A DNA stretch of 64,000 nucleotides, from the NCBI RefSeq assembly GCF_039880525.1, contig NZ_CP156989.1, positions 1 to 64,000 of the forward strand, written 5' to 3'. The stretch's first letter is position 1. Each line of letters starts with the position of its first letter. Made by a program: the position numbers and the translations under genes. Positions 37,446-44,864 of this stretch are shown one piece after another. Origin of the DNA: Agrococcus sp. ProA11 (GTDB lineage: Bacteria; Actinomycetota; Actinomycetes; Actinomycetales; Microbacteriaceae). The notes below the pieces were generated by a model, which saw only the letters and a list, made by a program, of their open reading frames with translations, made no database searches and was not told the origin of the DNA.

Positions 37446-37706
37446 TCACCAGATCGTGCCGCCGCCGATCGAGATGCCGCCGTAGGTGAGCAGCACGAAC
37501 ACGATCGCGAGCACGGCCGGCGCGATGCCGCGCCCCCCGGCATGGCGCGACTTGAACAGTGCGATGACGGCGAGGATCCCCGCCACGGCACCCAGGCCGC
37601 CGCCGAGGATGAGGCCGACGAAGAGCGGGATCGGCATGAGGATCAGGCCGAGGAGGCCGAGCCAGAATGCCCACCACGCCCAAGGGTTGGAGCGCTTGGT
37701 CTGCAT
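37446..37706 (-). CDS. DUF4190-like small membrane protein
   Basis: The 86-residue protein (ATG 37706; ATG 37724 would add six residues) has two membrane helices separated by a Gly-rich turn and the KRSNPWAWWAFWLGLLGLI-type start seen in DUF4190 proteins. It lies 65 bases upstream of zwf on the same strand. Its function is unknown. Confidence 0.75.
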   Translation of the reverse strand: MQTKRSNPWAWWAFWLGLLGLILMPIPLFVGLILGGGLGAVAGILAVIALFKSRHAGGRGIAPAVLAIVFVLLTYGGISIGGGTIW

Positions 37707-37766
37707 GCCACCATCCTCTCGCATCTCGCCTTCGAGGTCGCCGGGAGCGCGGTCGCCGAATGACCC

Positions 37767-37836
37767 TTGACGCGAGCCGTAACAGTGTCATACTTAGTGC
37801 GCAGCGCCCTCACCCGTCGTGACCGGGTGGGGGCGC
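37767..37836 (+). promoter_or_regulatory. Promoter and leader hairpin of the HhH-GPD gene
   Basis: TTGACG (37767-37772) and ATACTT (37790-37795) are spaced by 17 bases and form a good sigma-70-type promoter. The leader folds into a 13-base-pair stem GCGCCCTCACCCG with loop TCGTGAC (37804-37836), ending about 40 bases before the start codon. Confidence 0.6.
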
Positions 37837-37876
37837 GGTAAAGACCGTGACGTGGGGGTCGTGCGAGGCTGGGGCC

Positions 37877-38470
37877 ATGAAGAAGCGCGACCTCCACCTC
37901 ACGGGTGATGCCACTGCCGATCGCCTGCTCTCCGACGACGACTTCGCGTTGCTCACCGGCATGCTGCTCGATCAGCAGGTGACCATGGAGAGCGCGTTCG
38001 CGGGACCGGCGAAGCTGCTCGCTCGACTCGGGCGCTTCGACGCCGCCGAGATCGCCCGCATGGACCCCGACTCCTTCCTCGCCGCGTTCAGCGAGAAGCC
38101 CGCCGTGCACCGCTTCCCCGGATCGATGGCGAAGCGCGTGCAGGCGCTCGCGAATGAGATCGTCGAGCATTGGGGCGGGGACGCGGGCGCGATCTGGCGG
38201 CAGGGCGATCCCGACGGGGCAGAGGTGCTGCGCAGACTCAAGGCGCTACCCGGCTTCGGCGAGCAGAAGGCCAAGATCTTCCTCGCGCTGCTCGGCAAGC
38301 GCGCCGGCTTCGACGGCGCAGGCTGGACCGAGGCATCCGATCCCTACGGCGAGCCGGGCGCGCGTCGGTCGGTGGCAGACATCGTCGATGCGGAGTCGCT
38401 CGCCGAGGTGCGTGCGGCGAAGCAGGCGGCCAAGGGCGCGGCGAAGCAGGCGAAGGACGCGAAGGCCTGA
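37877..38470 (+). CDS. HhH-GPD-type base-excision DNA repair protein
   Basis: The 197-residue protein has an all-helical glycosylase core with a helix-hairpin-helix LPGFGEQKAKIFLALLGKR and an early MLLDQQVTM helix typical of this actinobacterial HhH-GPD family. These proteins are predicted to remove damaged bases. The C-terminus is a Lys/Ala repeat tail (about 20 residues) likely to bind DNA. Start ATG 37877. Lesion specificity is unknown. Confidence 0.85.
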   Translation: MKKRDLHLTGDATADRLLSDDDFALLTGMLLDQQVTMESAFAGPAKLLARLGRFDAAEIARMDPDSFLAAFSEKPAVHRFPGSMAKRVQALANEIVEHWGGDAGAIWRQGDPDGAEVLRRLKALPGFGEQKAKIFLALLGKRAGFDGAGWTEASDPYGEPGARRSVADIVDAESLAEVRAAKQAAKGAAKQAKDAKA

Positions 38471-38499
38471 CTCGACCGCCGATCGCGCGTTCTTCCGCA

Positions 38500-38544
38500 G
38501 GTCGAGGAGGTGGTGGCCCGGAGAGCCGCCGCCGTCACGAGACC
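38500..38544. repeat. Dispersed REP-like palindrome, copy 2
   Basis: GGTCGAGGAGGTGG at the left and GCCGTCACGAGACC at the right enclose CGGCCC-type centre bases. It aligns with copy 3 (41336-41380) along its full length and shares its ends with the hemY copy. It lies just after the HhH-GPD stop. Confidence 0.65.
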
Positions 38545-38618
38545 GGTATCCGACGGGGTATCTCGGAATCATCCGAGCGGGTGACGCGGCGCTCGCGGCG
38601 GCTGCCTAGGGTGAGCGC

Positions 38619-39527
38619 ATGACGTCGCTTGCAGCCCGCACATTCGCGTCGCTCACGCCGCAGGCTGTGCCGAGCGATCCGGTCGCGCTCGAGCGGCTGC
38701 GGCGAGAGCGGCTGCGCAGCAGCATCGGCTGGCTCACGGGCGGCGTGGCCGCGGCACACCTCGCGGGGCTGCTCACGCTGTGGGCTGCGCAGCCAGTCGG
38801 CGGATGGATGTGGTTCGGTCTCACGGCGCTTCTCGCGGCCGCCATGCTCGCCGCCGGATTCGCGCAGCTGGTGCTGCTGATGCGTGCGGAGCAGCGAGGG
38901 ATTCCCGCGGCGGTGACGATCGGGGCGGTGGCGACGCTCGGCGTCTTGACCGCGCCGCTGGCGGGATTCCTGCTGTTCGTAGCCGGAGTCTTCCAGCTCG
39001 TCGCTCCGGTCGCAGCGATGGCGTTCGGGATCGGTCTGCTCGCGTGCGATCCCAGCATGAGAGCGGGCGTTCGTCGCCCCTGGACCGGCGCTGCGAGCGG
39101 GTTCGTCGTGGTCATGCTCGCGATCGCGGCCGGGGTGCTCGACACGCTCGTGCTGCTGCCACTCGCCATGGCCCCTGGACGATCGCTGACGGAGATCTCG
39201 GCCGCGCTCACCTCGGCGGGAGAGGGCGGCGGTATGTGGGTGCCGCTCGCTTGGGCGACCCTGTGGTTGGCCGCAGCCGCGCTGTTGGCGCTCGGTCTGC
39301 TGCGCAACCGTCGCACCCAGCGCGGCGCACTGGGCGTGATGCTGGGTGCCGCGACGGCCGCGCTCTTCGCGCTGCCGATTGCGCAGTTCCCGATCGGGAT
39401 GAGCATGGGCGACACGTTCGTCACGCAGGGCGGCGGCGCTTCGGCGCTCTTCCCCGCACTCATCTTCGTCGCCTCCCTGTGTGCGGCGCTGGCCAGCGCA
39501 CTGCTGATCGGCTCAATGCGCCGCTGA
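38619..39527 (+). CDS. Polytopic membrane protein, unknown (paralogue of 28884-29978)
   Basis: The 302-residue, roughly eight-span protein has no recognised family. Residues around 166-190 (VLDTLVLLPLAMAPGRSLTE) match the PadR-coupled protein at 28884-29978. This copy lacks the soluble permease-prefix-like N-terminus and has no adjacent PadR. It converges on tetR with a 15-base overlap of the two coding ends. Confidence 0.7.
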   Translation: MTSLAARTFASLTPQAVPSDPVALERLRRERLRSSIGWLTGGVAAAHLAGLLTLWAAQPVGGWMWFGLTALLAAAMLAAGFAQLVLLMRAEQRGIPAAVTIGAVATLGVLTAPLAGFLLFVAGVFQLVAPVAAMAFGIGLLACDPSMRAGVRRPWTGAASGFVVVMLAIAAGVLDTLVLLPLAMAPGRSLTEISAALTSAGEGGGMWVPLAWATLWLAAAALLALGLLRNRRTQRGALGVMLGAATAALFALPIAQFPIGMSMGDTFVTQGGGASALFPALIFVASLCAALASALLIGSMRR

Positions 39528-40181
39528 GACTCCGATCGATCGCAGCAGCGCATCGACGGCAGACGCTGCGTGCGCGCGCTGCTGGGCGGGGGAGAGGATC
39601 GCGTCGTCGCCCAGCAGCATCGCCGCGTTCAGCGGCGCGCCCATGACGAGCCAGTTGAAGCGCTCTGCCGCGGCGCTCGTGTCGTGCTCGGGCAGCGACC
39701 CGGCCTCGACCCACGCCGCGAGGCGCCGCTCGACGCCTGCCATGGCCCTCGCCGGGCCGTGCTCGAACAGCGCCCTGCCGAGCTCGGGGAACCGGTTCGC
39801 CTCACCGATCACCAGCCGTCGCAGCCGCAGGATCCTCGGCGTCAGCACCGCGTCGAGCATCTCGATCGCCAGCGCCGTCAGGTTCTCGGCCGGTGGCCCG
39901 GATGCATCCGCCGCCTCGTGACCGAGGGGGTCGCCCGTGGAGACGGTCATCGAGGAGACGAGCTCGACGAAGAGCGCCTCCTTGCTGCCGAAGTGCTTGT
40001 AGACCGTCTGCTTCGAGGAGCCGGCGAGCCGCGCCACCTCGTCCATGCTCGCCCCGACGAAGCCGTCGCGCAGGAAGACCACCTCGGCGGCACTGAGGAT
40101 GGCGGCGCGGATGCGCTCGGTGCGGCCGGCCCCGCGGGTGGGCCCCGGGTTGGACTCGGTCCCCGACGCGATCGTTGACAT
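39513..40181 (-). CDS. TetR family transcriptional regulator
   Basis: The 222-residue protein has the TetR HTH at about 25-70 (AAEVVFLRDGFVGASMDEVAR, split as ILSAAEVVF and GASMDEVARLAGSSKQTVYKHF) and a helical C-terminal domain of the TetR_C/AefR type with RLRRLVIGEANRFPEL. It is divergent from the DUF1905-hydrolase pair across 67 bases that hold an imperfect palindrome, so it probably represses them and itself. Confidence 0.92.
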   Translation of the reverse strand: MSTIASGTESNPGPTRGAGRTERIRAAILSAAEVVFLRDGFVGASMDEVARLAGSSKQTVYKHFGSKEALFVELVSSMTVSTGDPLGHEAADASGPPAENLTALAIEMLDAVLTPRILRLRRLVIGEANRFPELGRALFEHGPARAMAGVERRLAAWVEAGSLPEHDTSAAAERFNWLVMGAPLNAAMLLGDDAILSPAQQRAHAASAVDALLRSIGVSAAH

Positions 40182-40187
40182 AAGTGA

Positions 40188-40202
40188 ACTGTACCGTCTA
40201 GT
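40188..40202. promoter_or_regulatory. Candidate TetR operator
   Basis: ACTGTACCGTCTAGT is an imperfect 15-base palindrome (ACT..AC-G-GT..AGT) in the divergent tetR/DUF1905 promoter region, 6 bases upstream of the tetR start. It resembles operators of AefR-type TetR regulators. Confidence 0.55.
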
Positions 40203-40248
40203 TTGACCACGGACGACCCGAATCGATCGGGTCTTGAGAGGGTCACCG

Positions 40249-40536
40249 ATGACGACAGAGACTGCGATCGCAATCGATGCCACGATCGTGCGCCATGAGC
40301 ACGACGGCGGGTGGACGTATGTGCCGCTGCCCGGGTCGAAGGACGTGTTCGGCACGGGCAAGGCCATACGGGTTGCGGGCACCGTCGACGACGTCCCCAT
40401 CGAGGCGACGCTGCTGCCGATGGGCGGCGGCACCCACATGCTGCCGCTGAAGCAGACGATCGTGCGAGCGCTCGGCAAGGGCGGCGGGGAGCGGGTCGCG
40501 GTGCGACTTGCGCCGCGCGAGGAGCGCACACGATGA
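40249..40536 (+). CDS. DUF1905 domain protein
   Basis: This 95-residue single-domain beta-rich protein carries the DUF1905 pattern GWTYVPLPGSKDVFGTG and the PMGGGTHMLPLKQTIVRALGK core. The biochemical role of the family is unknown. ATG 40249 is used. It overlaps the hydrolase gene by 4 bases and probably shares TetR control. Confidence 0.85.
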   Translation: MTTETAIAIDATIVRHEHDGGWTYVPLPGSKDVFGTGKAIRVAGTVDDVPIEATLLPMGGGTHMLPLKQTIVRALGKGGGERVAVRLAPREERTR

Positions 40537-41324
40537 CGGAGTACGCGGAGACCAGCGCGGGCGACCGCATCGGATTCGATCGCTATGGCGAGGGTCCGGG
40601 CGTCGTCTTCATCGCGGGGGCGGGGCCGTTCCGCGCGATGGACACGACGACCACGGAGACCGCGAAGCTGGCTGCGCGGGAGGGCGTGCAGACGCTCGTC
40701 TACGACCGGCTCGGCCGTGGGGACAGCCAGGCGGAGGGCGATCTGACGCTGGATCGCGAGATCGCGGCGATCGCTGCGGCGATCGACGAGGTGGGCGGCA
40801 GTGCCGTGCTCGTGGGCCACTCATCCGGATGCTCGATCGCGCTGGCAGCGGCGGATGCCGGATTGCCGGTGACCGCGCTCGCACTCTGGGAGGCACCGAT
40901 CGGGCAGTTCTCCGGCGGTGCTGCGCAGTTCGAGGCCGACTTCCTCGCGCACCTCGACGCCGGCGACCTCGAAGCGGCGCAGAAGGAGTACATGCGCGAC
41001 ATGCCGCCGGAGTTCTTGGAGGGCGCGATGCAGGATCCTGCATGGCCGCAGATCGCGATGGGCAGCCGCACCTATCGCGCCGACGCCCGCTCGCTCGCAT
41101 GGGCCGAGGAGGTGCCGGCTGCGGAGCGCTACGCCCGCATCACGGTGCCGGTGCTCGCGATGGTGGGCGAGGAGACGTTCCCCGGCATGACGGAGACGGC
41201 GAATGCGCTCGCGGCGGCCATCCCGAGTGCGACCATGCGCGTGATGCCCGGTGCCATGCATGACTGGGAGCCGGGGCCGATGGCCGCGGCGATCGCGCGG
41301 CTGGCGGGGTCGGGCGCCTCGTAG
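40533..41324 (+). CDS. Alpha/beta hydrolase
   Basis: This 263-residue alpha/beta-hydrolase fold protein has the nucleophile elbow GHSSGCS (Ser about 99), a GAGPFRAMD oxyanion loop, a late Asp/Glu in VLAMVGEETF and a catalytic His in MPGAMHDWEP. It is probably an esterase or similar; the substrate is unknown. It is translationally coupled to DUF1905 and under the divergent TetR by position. Confidence 0.88.
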   Translation: MTEYAETSAGDRIGFDRYGEGPGVVFIAGAGPFRAMDTTTTETAKLAAREGVQTLVYDRLGRGDSQAEGDLTLDREIAAIAAAIDEVGGSAVLVGHSSGCSIALAAADAGLPVTALALWEAPIGQFSGGAAQFEADFLAHLDAGDLEAAQKEYMRDMPPEFLEGAMQDPAWPQIAMGSRTYRADARSLAWAEEVPAAERYARITVPVLAMVGEETFPGMTETANALAAAIPSATMRVMPGAMHDWEPGPMAAAIARLAGSGAS

Positions 41325-41335
41325 AGCCCGACGGA

Positions 41336-41441
41336 GGTGGAGGAGGTGGCGGCCCGGAGGGTCGCGACCGTCTCGAGACCGGGTGCCGATGGGTGCGTTC
41401 CGGTCTCGTGACGCGCGCGCCTGCGGCGCGTGCTCCTCGAC
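41336..41441. repeat. Inverted pair of REP-like palindromes, copies 3 and 4
   Basis: Copy 3 (41336-41380) starts GGTGGAGGAGGTGGC and ends GTCTCGAGACC. Copy 4 (41402-41441) starts GGTCTCGTGACGCG and ends CTCCTCGAC, in opposite orientation, 21 bases away. The pair forms a larger inverted unit like the paired REPs of enterobacteria. It lies right after the hydrolase stop and 73 bases before the proposed IS110 left end. Confidence 0.7.
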
Positions 41442-41525
41442 ATTGAGGATGGGGGTGGTGGTTCCGGGTCCGTGGCCTGGCCTTCTCCTCGCCCGACTCT
41501 CTCGATGTCATTCGTAGGACTTGTC

Positions 41526-41682
41526 GGTCACGGATCTGGGGCCGCTGCCCTTGGTTCGGTCGGGAGGCCGAGCCGGGCGGGGACGTGACCTAATAGGACT
41601 CTGTCCGACCACGACTACTCAATGTTGTGTCCGCCCGGCCCGGTGAGGTCATCCAACCGATCACGATCGATTGGAGACAGAG
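41526..41682 (+). ncRNA. Candidate IS110 bridge RNA
   Basis: The region upstream of the transposase folds readily. An outer stem GGTCACG/CGTGACC (41526-41532/41584-41590) encloses GCCC-TT-GGTTCGG pairing with CCGAGCC-GGGC around an 8-base loop (41560-41567). A second domain is closed by CTCTGTC/GACAGAG (41599-41605/41676-41682) and contains a 9-base-pair hairpin CCAACCGAT-CACG-ATCGATTGG (41653-41674). TAGGACT at 41594-41600 repeats the proposed core, as a guide segment would. The assignment rests on position, folding and the core match. Confidence 0.5.
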
Positions 41683-41685
41683 CCC

Positions 41686-42753
41686 ATGCTAATCACCCAC
41701 CCCGAGCAGGCGCAGCGGACAATCGTCGTCGCGGGCGTCGACACGCATAGAGACACGCACCACGTGGCCGTGCTCGACTTGGCCGGCCGCCCGCTCGCGA
41801 TCGAGCAGTTCCCCGCATCACCTCCCGGCTACCGGCAGCTGCTCGCGTTCGTGGCCGCGCACGGCGTCATCGACAAGATCGGTGTCGAACTGACCGGCTC
41901 CTACGGCGCCGGCCTCACCCGCCACCTGACCGCCGCCGGGGTGACCGTGATGGAGGTGAACACCACCGACAAGGCCACCCGCGCCCGCCGCGGCAAGGAC
42001 GACGCGATCGACGCCGTCGCCGCGGCGCAGAAGACACTCTCCGGCATGGCCTCGGCCACGCCCAAGGACACCACCGGCGCCACCGAAGCGATCCGCCTCC
42101 TCACCGCCGTCCGCGACCTCGCCGTCAAGCAGCGCACCCAAGCGATGAACCAGGTCCACGCGCACCTGGTCACCGCGCCCGAGCAGCTGCGAGAACCGCT
42201 CCGAGGCATGCCGCGGGCGGCGCTGCTGCGCGCCCTGCGCGGACTCCGCCCCGACCGGACACGTCTGGTCGAACCGGTCCAGGCCGCCAAGGCGGCGCTG
42301 CGCGCGCTCGCCGAACGGATCCGCGCCCTCGACGCGGAGATCACGACCGCCGACGCCGACCTGGCAGCACTCGTCACCGCGACCGCACCCACCCTGCTCG
42401 CCCGACCAGGCGTCGGCGTCCACACCGCGGCCCGCTTCCTCATCACCGCCGCGAACAACATCGACCGACTCCACAGCAGCGCCGCCTTCGCACGCCTCTG
42501 CGGCGCAGCACCCGTGCCCGTCTCCTCCGGCAAAACCCACCGCATGCGGCTCCACCGCGGCGGCGACCGGCAAGCCAACCGCGCCCTCCACATGATCATC
42601 ATCGGCCGCATCAAGAACGACCCACGCACCCAGGCCTACCTCGCCAAGAAACTCGCCGAAGGACACTCCAAACGAGACGCCATCAGAGCCCTCAAGCGCT
42701 ACCTCTGCCGCGAAATCCTCGCCGCCCTGAAACACGACCTCAACCCCACTTGA
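41686..42753 (+). CDS. IS110-family transposase
   Basis: The 355-residue recombinase has an N-terminal RuvC-like DEDD domain with Asp19 (GVDTHRDTH), Glu68 (VELTGSYG) and the acidic pair in KDDAIDA (105-109). The C-terminal Tnp20 domain has RPGVGVHTAARFL, CGAAPVPVSSGK with the expected catalytic Ser, and HRGGDRQANRALH. It appears intact. ATG 41686 is used; TTG 41671 is in frame with a nearer GGAGA. Codon use (many CGC/ACC) differs slightly from the flanks. Confidence 0.93.
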   Translation: MLITHPEQAQRTIVVAGVDTHRDTHHVAVLDLAGRPLAIEQFPASPPGYRQLLAFVAAHGVIDKIGVELTGSYGAGLTRHLTAAGVTVMEVNTTDKATRARRGKDDAIDAVAAAQKTLSGMASATPKDTTGATEAIRLLTAVRDLAVKQRTQAMNQVHAHLVTAPEQLREPLRGMPRAALLRALRGLRPDRTRLVEPVQAAKAALRALAERIRALDAEITTADADLAALVTATAPTLLARPGVGVHTAARFLITAANNIDRLHSSAAFARLCGAAPVPVSSGKTHRMRLHRGGDRQANRALHMIIIGRIKNDPRTQAYLAKKLAEGHSKRDAIRALKRYLCREILAALKHDLNPT

Positions 42754-42769
42754 CTTCCATAGGACTGTC

Positions 42770-43780
42770 CTACGGAGAGCGGCGGCGCTTCGCGCGGCCG
42801 CGGGGGAGCAGCTGCACCGACGGCAGGCGCGGGCTCGCGAGCGGCGGCGCCTCGTCGTCGACCACCGTGCCGAAGCGCGGCCGATCGGCTGGGCTCGCGT
42901 CGCGCTCGCGCATCCACTGCTCCCGGGCCTCCTGCACCTCGTCGTGGTCGGTGCCGACGAAGTTCCAGAACATCACGATCTCCTCGTCGAACGGCTCACC
43001 GCCGATCAGCACCGCGATCCCGTCCTCCGCCGCCGAGAGCACCACCGACTCGCGCCCGGGCGCCGCATACGCCATCGCACCCCTGCGCACGGGTACGTCG
43101 TCGACCGAGATGCCATCGGTGAGCGCGAGCACCCCGTGCTCGAAGTCACCGCGCAGCTCGAGCCGCGCCTCGCTGCCGGCGACCATGCGCAGCTCGACGC
43201 CAAGCAGGGGCGTGTAGGCGCCCACCTGGCTCGCCGCGCCCGCGTAGTCGCCGACGAAGACGCTGCCGCTGACGCCGTCGCCGAGTGCCACGGGCGGCAC
43301 CGAGTCGAGCCCGTCGAACGATGGCTCGCGGTCGCGCTCGTGGCTGGGCAGCACCGTCCACAGCTGCAGGCCGTGCAGCACGTCGGTGTCGGGCGTGGAG
43401 TACTCGCTGTGCGCGATGCCGCGGCCCGCGGTCATGATGTTGAGTCCGCCCGATCGCACGGTGTGCGAGAAGCCCGCGGAGTCGCGGTGCTCGATGGCAC
43501 CGTCGACGAGCCAGCTCCAGGTCTGCAGGCCGGTGTGCGGATGCGGTGGCACGACCATGCCGGGGCCGCCCAGCAACGACGAAGGACCGAAGGCATCGAC
43601 GAAGCACCAGGCGCCGATGAAGTGGCGGTGCTTGTTGGGCAGCACCCGCTGCACCGGCATCGCCCGCGGGCCGCCGAGCGGCACGTCCCTGGGCAGCAGC
43701 AGCTCCAGTCCCGCAGCGGCGGCCTCGTCGACACATGCCTGTTCGCTGTTCTCGACGATGGTCGCCTCATCGTTGCTCAT
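42770..43780 (-). CDS. Pirin family protein
   Basis: This 336-residue bicupin has the pirin metal-binding residues in HPHTGLQTWSW and the later AHSEYS (His and Glu ligands). Some pirins show quercetinase activity and others act as regulators. The C-terminus ends in a basic RAKRRRSP tail, and its TAG stop lies in the palindrome that marks the IS110 right junction, so the 3' end may have been altered by the insertion. It is divergent from the RDD gene. Confidence 0.9.
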   Translation of the reverse strand: MSNDEATIVENSEQACVDEAAAAGLELLLPRDVPLGGPRAMPVQRVLPNKHRHFIGAWCFVDAFGPSSLLGGPGMVVPPHPHTGLQTWSWLVDGAIEHRDSAGFSHTVRSGGLNIMTAGRGIAHSEYSTPDTDVLHGLQLWTVLPSHERDREPSFDGLDSVPPVALGDGVSGSVFVGDYAGAASQVGAYTPLLGVELRMVAGSEARLELRGDFEHGVLALTDGISVDDVPVRRGAMAYAAPGRESVVLSAAEDGIAVLIGGEPFDEEIVMFWNFVGTDHDEVQEAREQWMRERDASPADRPRFGTVVDDEAPPLASPRLPSVQLLPRGRAKRRRSP

Positions 43781-43898
43781 GGCGCCACGGTAGCCGAGGC
43801 CGCGCCGCCCGCTCGAGCGGTCGCGGCCGCGGTGCTCTGCCGCCGGCGATGCCGCCGGCCGGCATGCGTGTCCCGTGAGCGCGTCGTACGATCGCAGG

Positions 43899-44633
43899 GT
43901 GACTGAGCAGCCTGCCGGGTGGTACCCGGACCCGTTCGCGGCCGTCCCGGGTGCGAGCCGCTACTGGGACGGCGAGCGCTGGACGAGCCATGCGCAGGCC
44001 CCGGCGCCCCAGCCGCAGCCCGCGCACTCGGAGCTGGCGGCACCCGGTCGCGGCTTCGGCTGGGAGCAGCCATCGGCTGGTCGTCCGGACGACTCCCCGG
44101 AGGCCTTCGGCACGGGCGAGGCTCGAGCGCCGCTGGCGAGCTGGGGTCGGCGCGTCGCCGCCTACCTGCTCGACGCCATCCCGATGGTCGTCCTCACCAT
44201 GCTGCTGCTGCAGATGCTGGGCGTCACCGAGGCGCTGACGAGCGCGATCGAGGCCGACGGTACCGCGGGCATCGACGAGGCGAACGCGATGCTGACGGCG
44301 CTCAGCCCCACGGGGATGACGATCACACTCGCGAACCTGCTCTTCGCCGCGCTCTACAACATCGGCTTCCACGTCTCGCGCGGCGCGACGCCGGGCAAGA
44401 TGCTCCTCGGCATCCGCGTGCGCCAGGTCGAGCAGGACCGCAACCCGGAGCTCAGGCAGGCGAGCATCCGCTGGCTCGTGCAGTTCGGCCCCGGCATGCT
44501 CAACGGCGTGCCGGTGATCGGCATGCTCAGCGGCTTCTTCAGCATCGCCGACCACCTGTGGCCGATCTGGGACGCCGATTCGCAGGCCCTGCACGACAAG
44601 GCCGGACGCACGCTGGTGGTGCGCTCGCGCTAG
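43899..44633 (+). CDS. DUF2510-RDD family membrane protein
   Basis: The 244-residue protein has an N-terminal DUF2510 motif (PAGWYPDP and YWDGERWT), a Pro/Ala linker, and an RDD domain with three membrane spans starting SWGRRVAAYLLDAIPM and including TPGKMLLGIRV. The RDD role is unclear; transport functions have been proposed for some members. GTG 43899 is chosen because it starts just before DUF2510; GTG 43875 is possible. Confidence 0.85.
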   Translation: MTEQPAGWYPDPFAAVPGASRYWDGERWTSHAQAPAPQPQPAHSELAAPGRGFGWEQPSAGRPDDSPEAFGTGEARAPLASWGRRVAAYLLDAIPMVVLTMLLLQMLGVTEALTSAIEADGTAGIDEANAMLTALSPTGMTITLANLLFAALYNIGFHVSRGATPGKMLLGIRVRQVEQDRNPELRQASIRWLVQFGPGMLNGVPVIGMLSGFFSIADHLWPIWDADSQALHDKAGRTLVVRSR

Positions 44634-44636
44634 CGA

Positions 44637-44864
44637 TCAGCCGCCGAAGACCGCGTCGCCGAAGATGATGACGAGGATGCCGGCCACTGCCAGCAGCACG
44701 CACGCGCTCATCAGGGCGACGCTGAGCGCCGTCGACCCGGGCCGGTGGCTCTCGAAGGCGCGGATGCCGAGCGCATAGATCAGCGGGATGCCTGCTCCCA
44801 GGAGCAGCCCGACCAGCAGCACCGAGAGCACGGCGGTCGCGAGCGCACCGAAGTCGAACTCCAT
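44637..44864 (-). CDS. Small membrane protein coupled to pitA
   Basis: The 75-residue protein has two hydrophobic helices (about 8-32 and 46-70). Its ATG shares one base with the pitA stop (TGATG), so it is translationally coupled to the phosphate transporter. No family is recognised. Confidence 0.72.
   Translation of the reverse strand: MEFDFGALATAVLSVLLVGLLLGAGIPLIYALGIRAFESHRPGSTALSVALMSACVLLAVAGILVIIFGDAVFGG

Larger units (their letters stand above)
41515..42766 (+). mobile_element. IS110-family insertion sequence (ends proposed)
   Basis: One IS110-type transposase is preceded by about 170 structured non-coding bases. TAGGACT occurs at 41515-41521 and at 42760-42766, which would be the repeated core at the two junctions; IS110 elements lack terminal inverted repeats and insert at a short core. 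A third TAGGACT lies inside the left non-coding part (41594-41600). If the left end is there instead, the element is about 80 bases shorter. The right side TAGGACTGTCCTA is a perfect 13-base palindrome. Confidence 0.7.

Noticed and set aside
41442..41514. Extra gene or promoter between the REP pair and the IS110 element
   Set aside because: Only 73 bases, no coding signal and no promoter pair seen.
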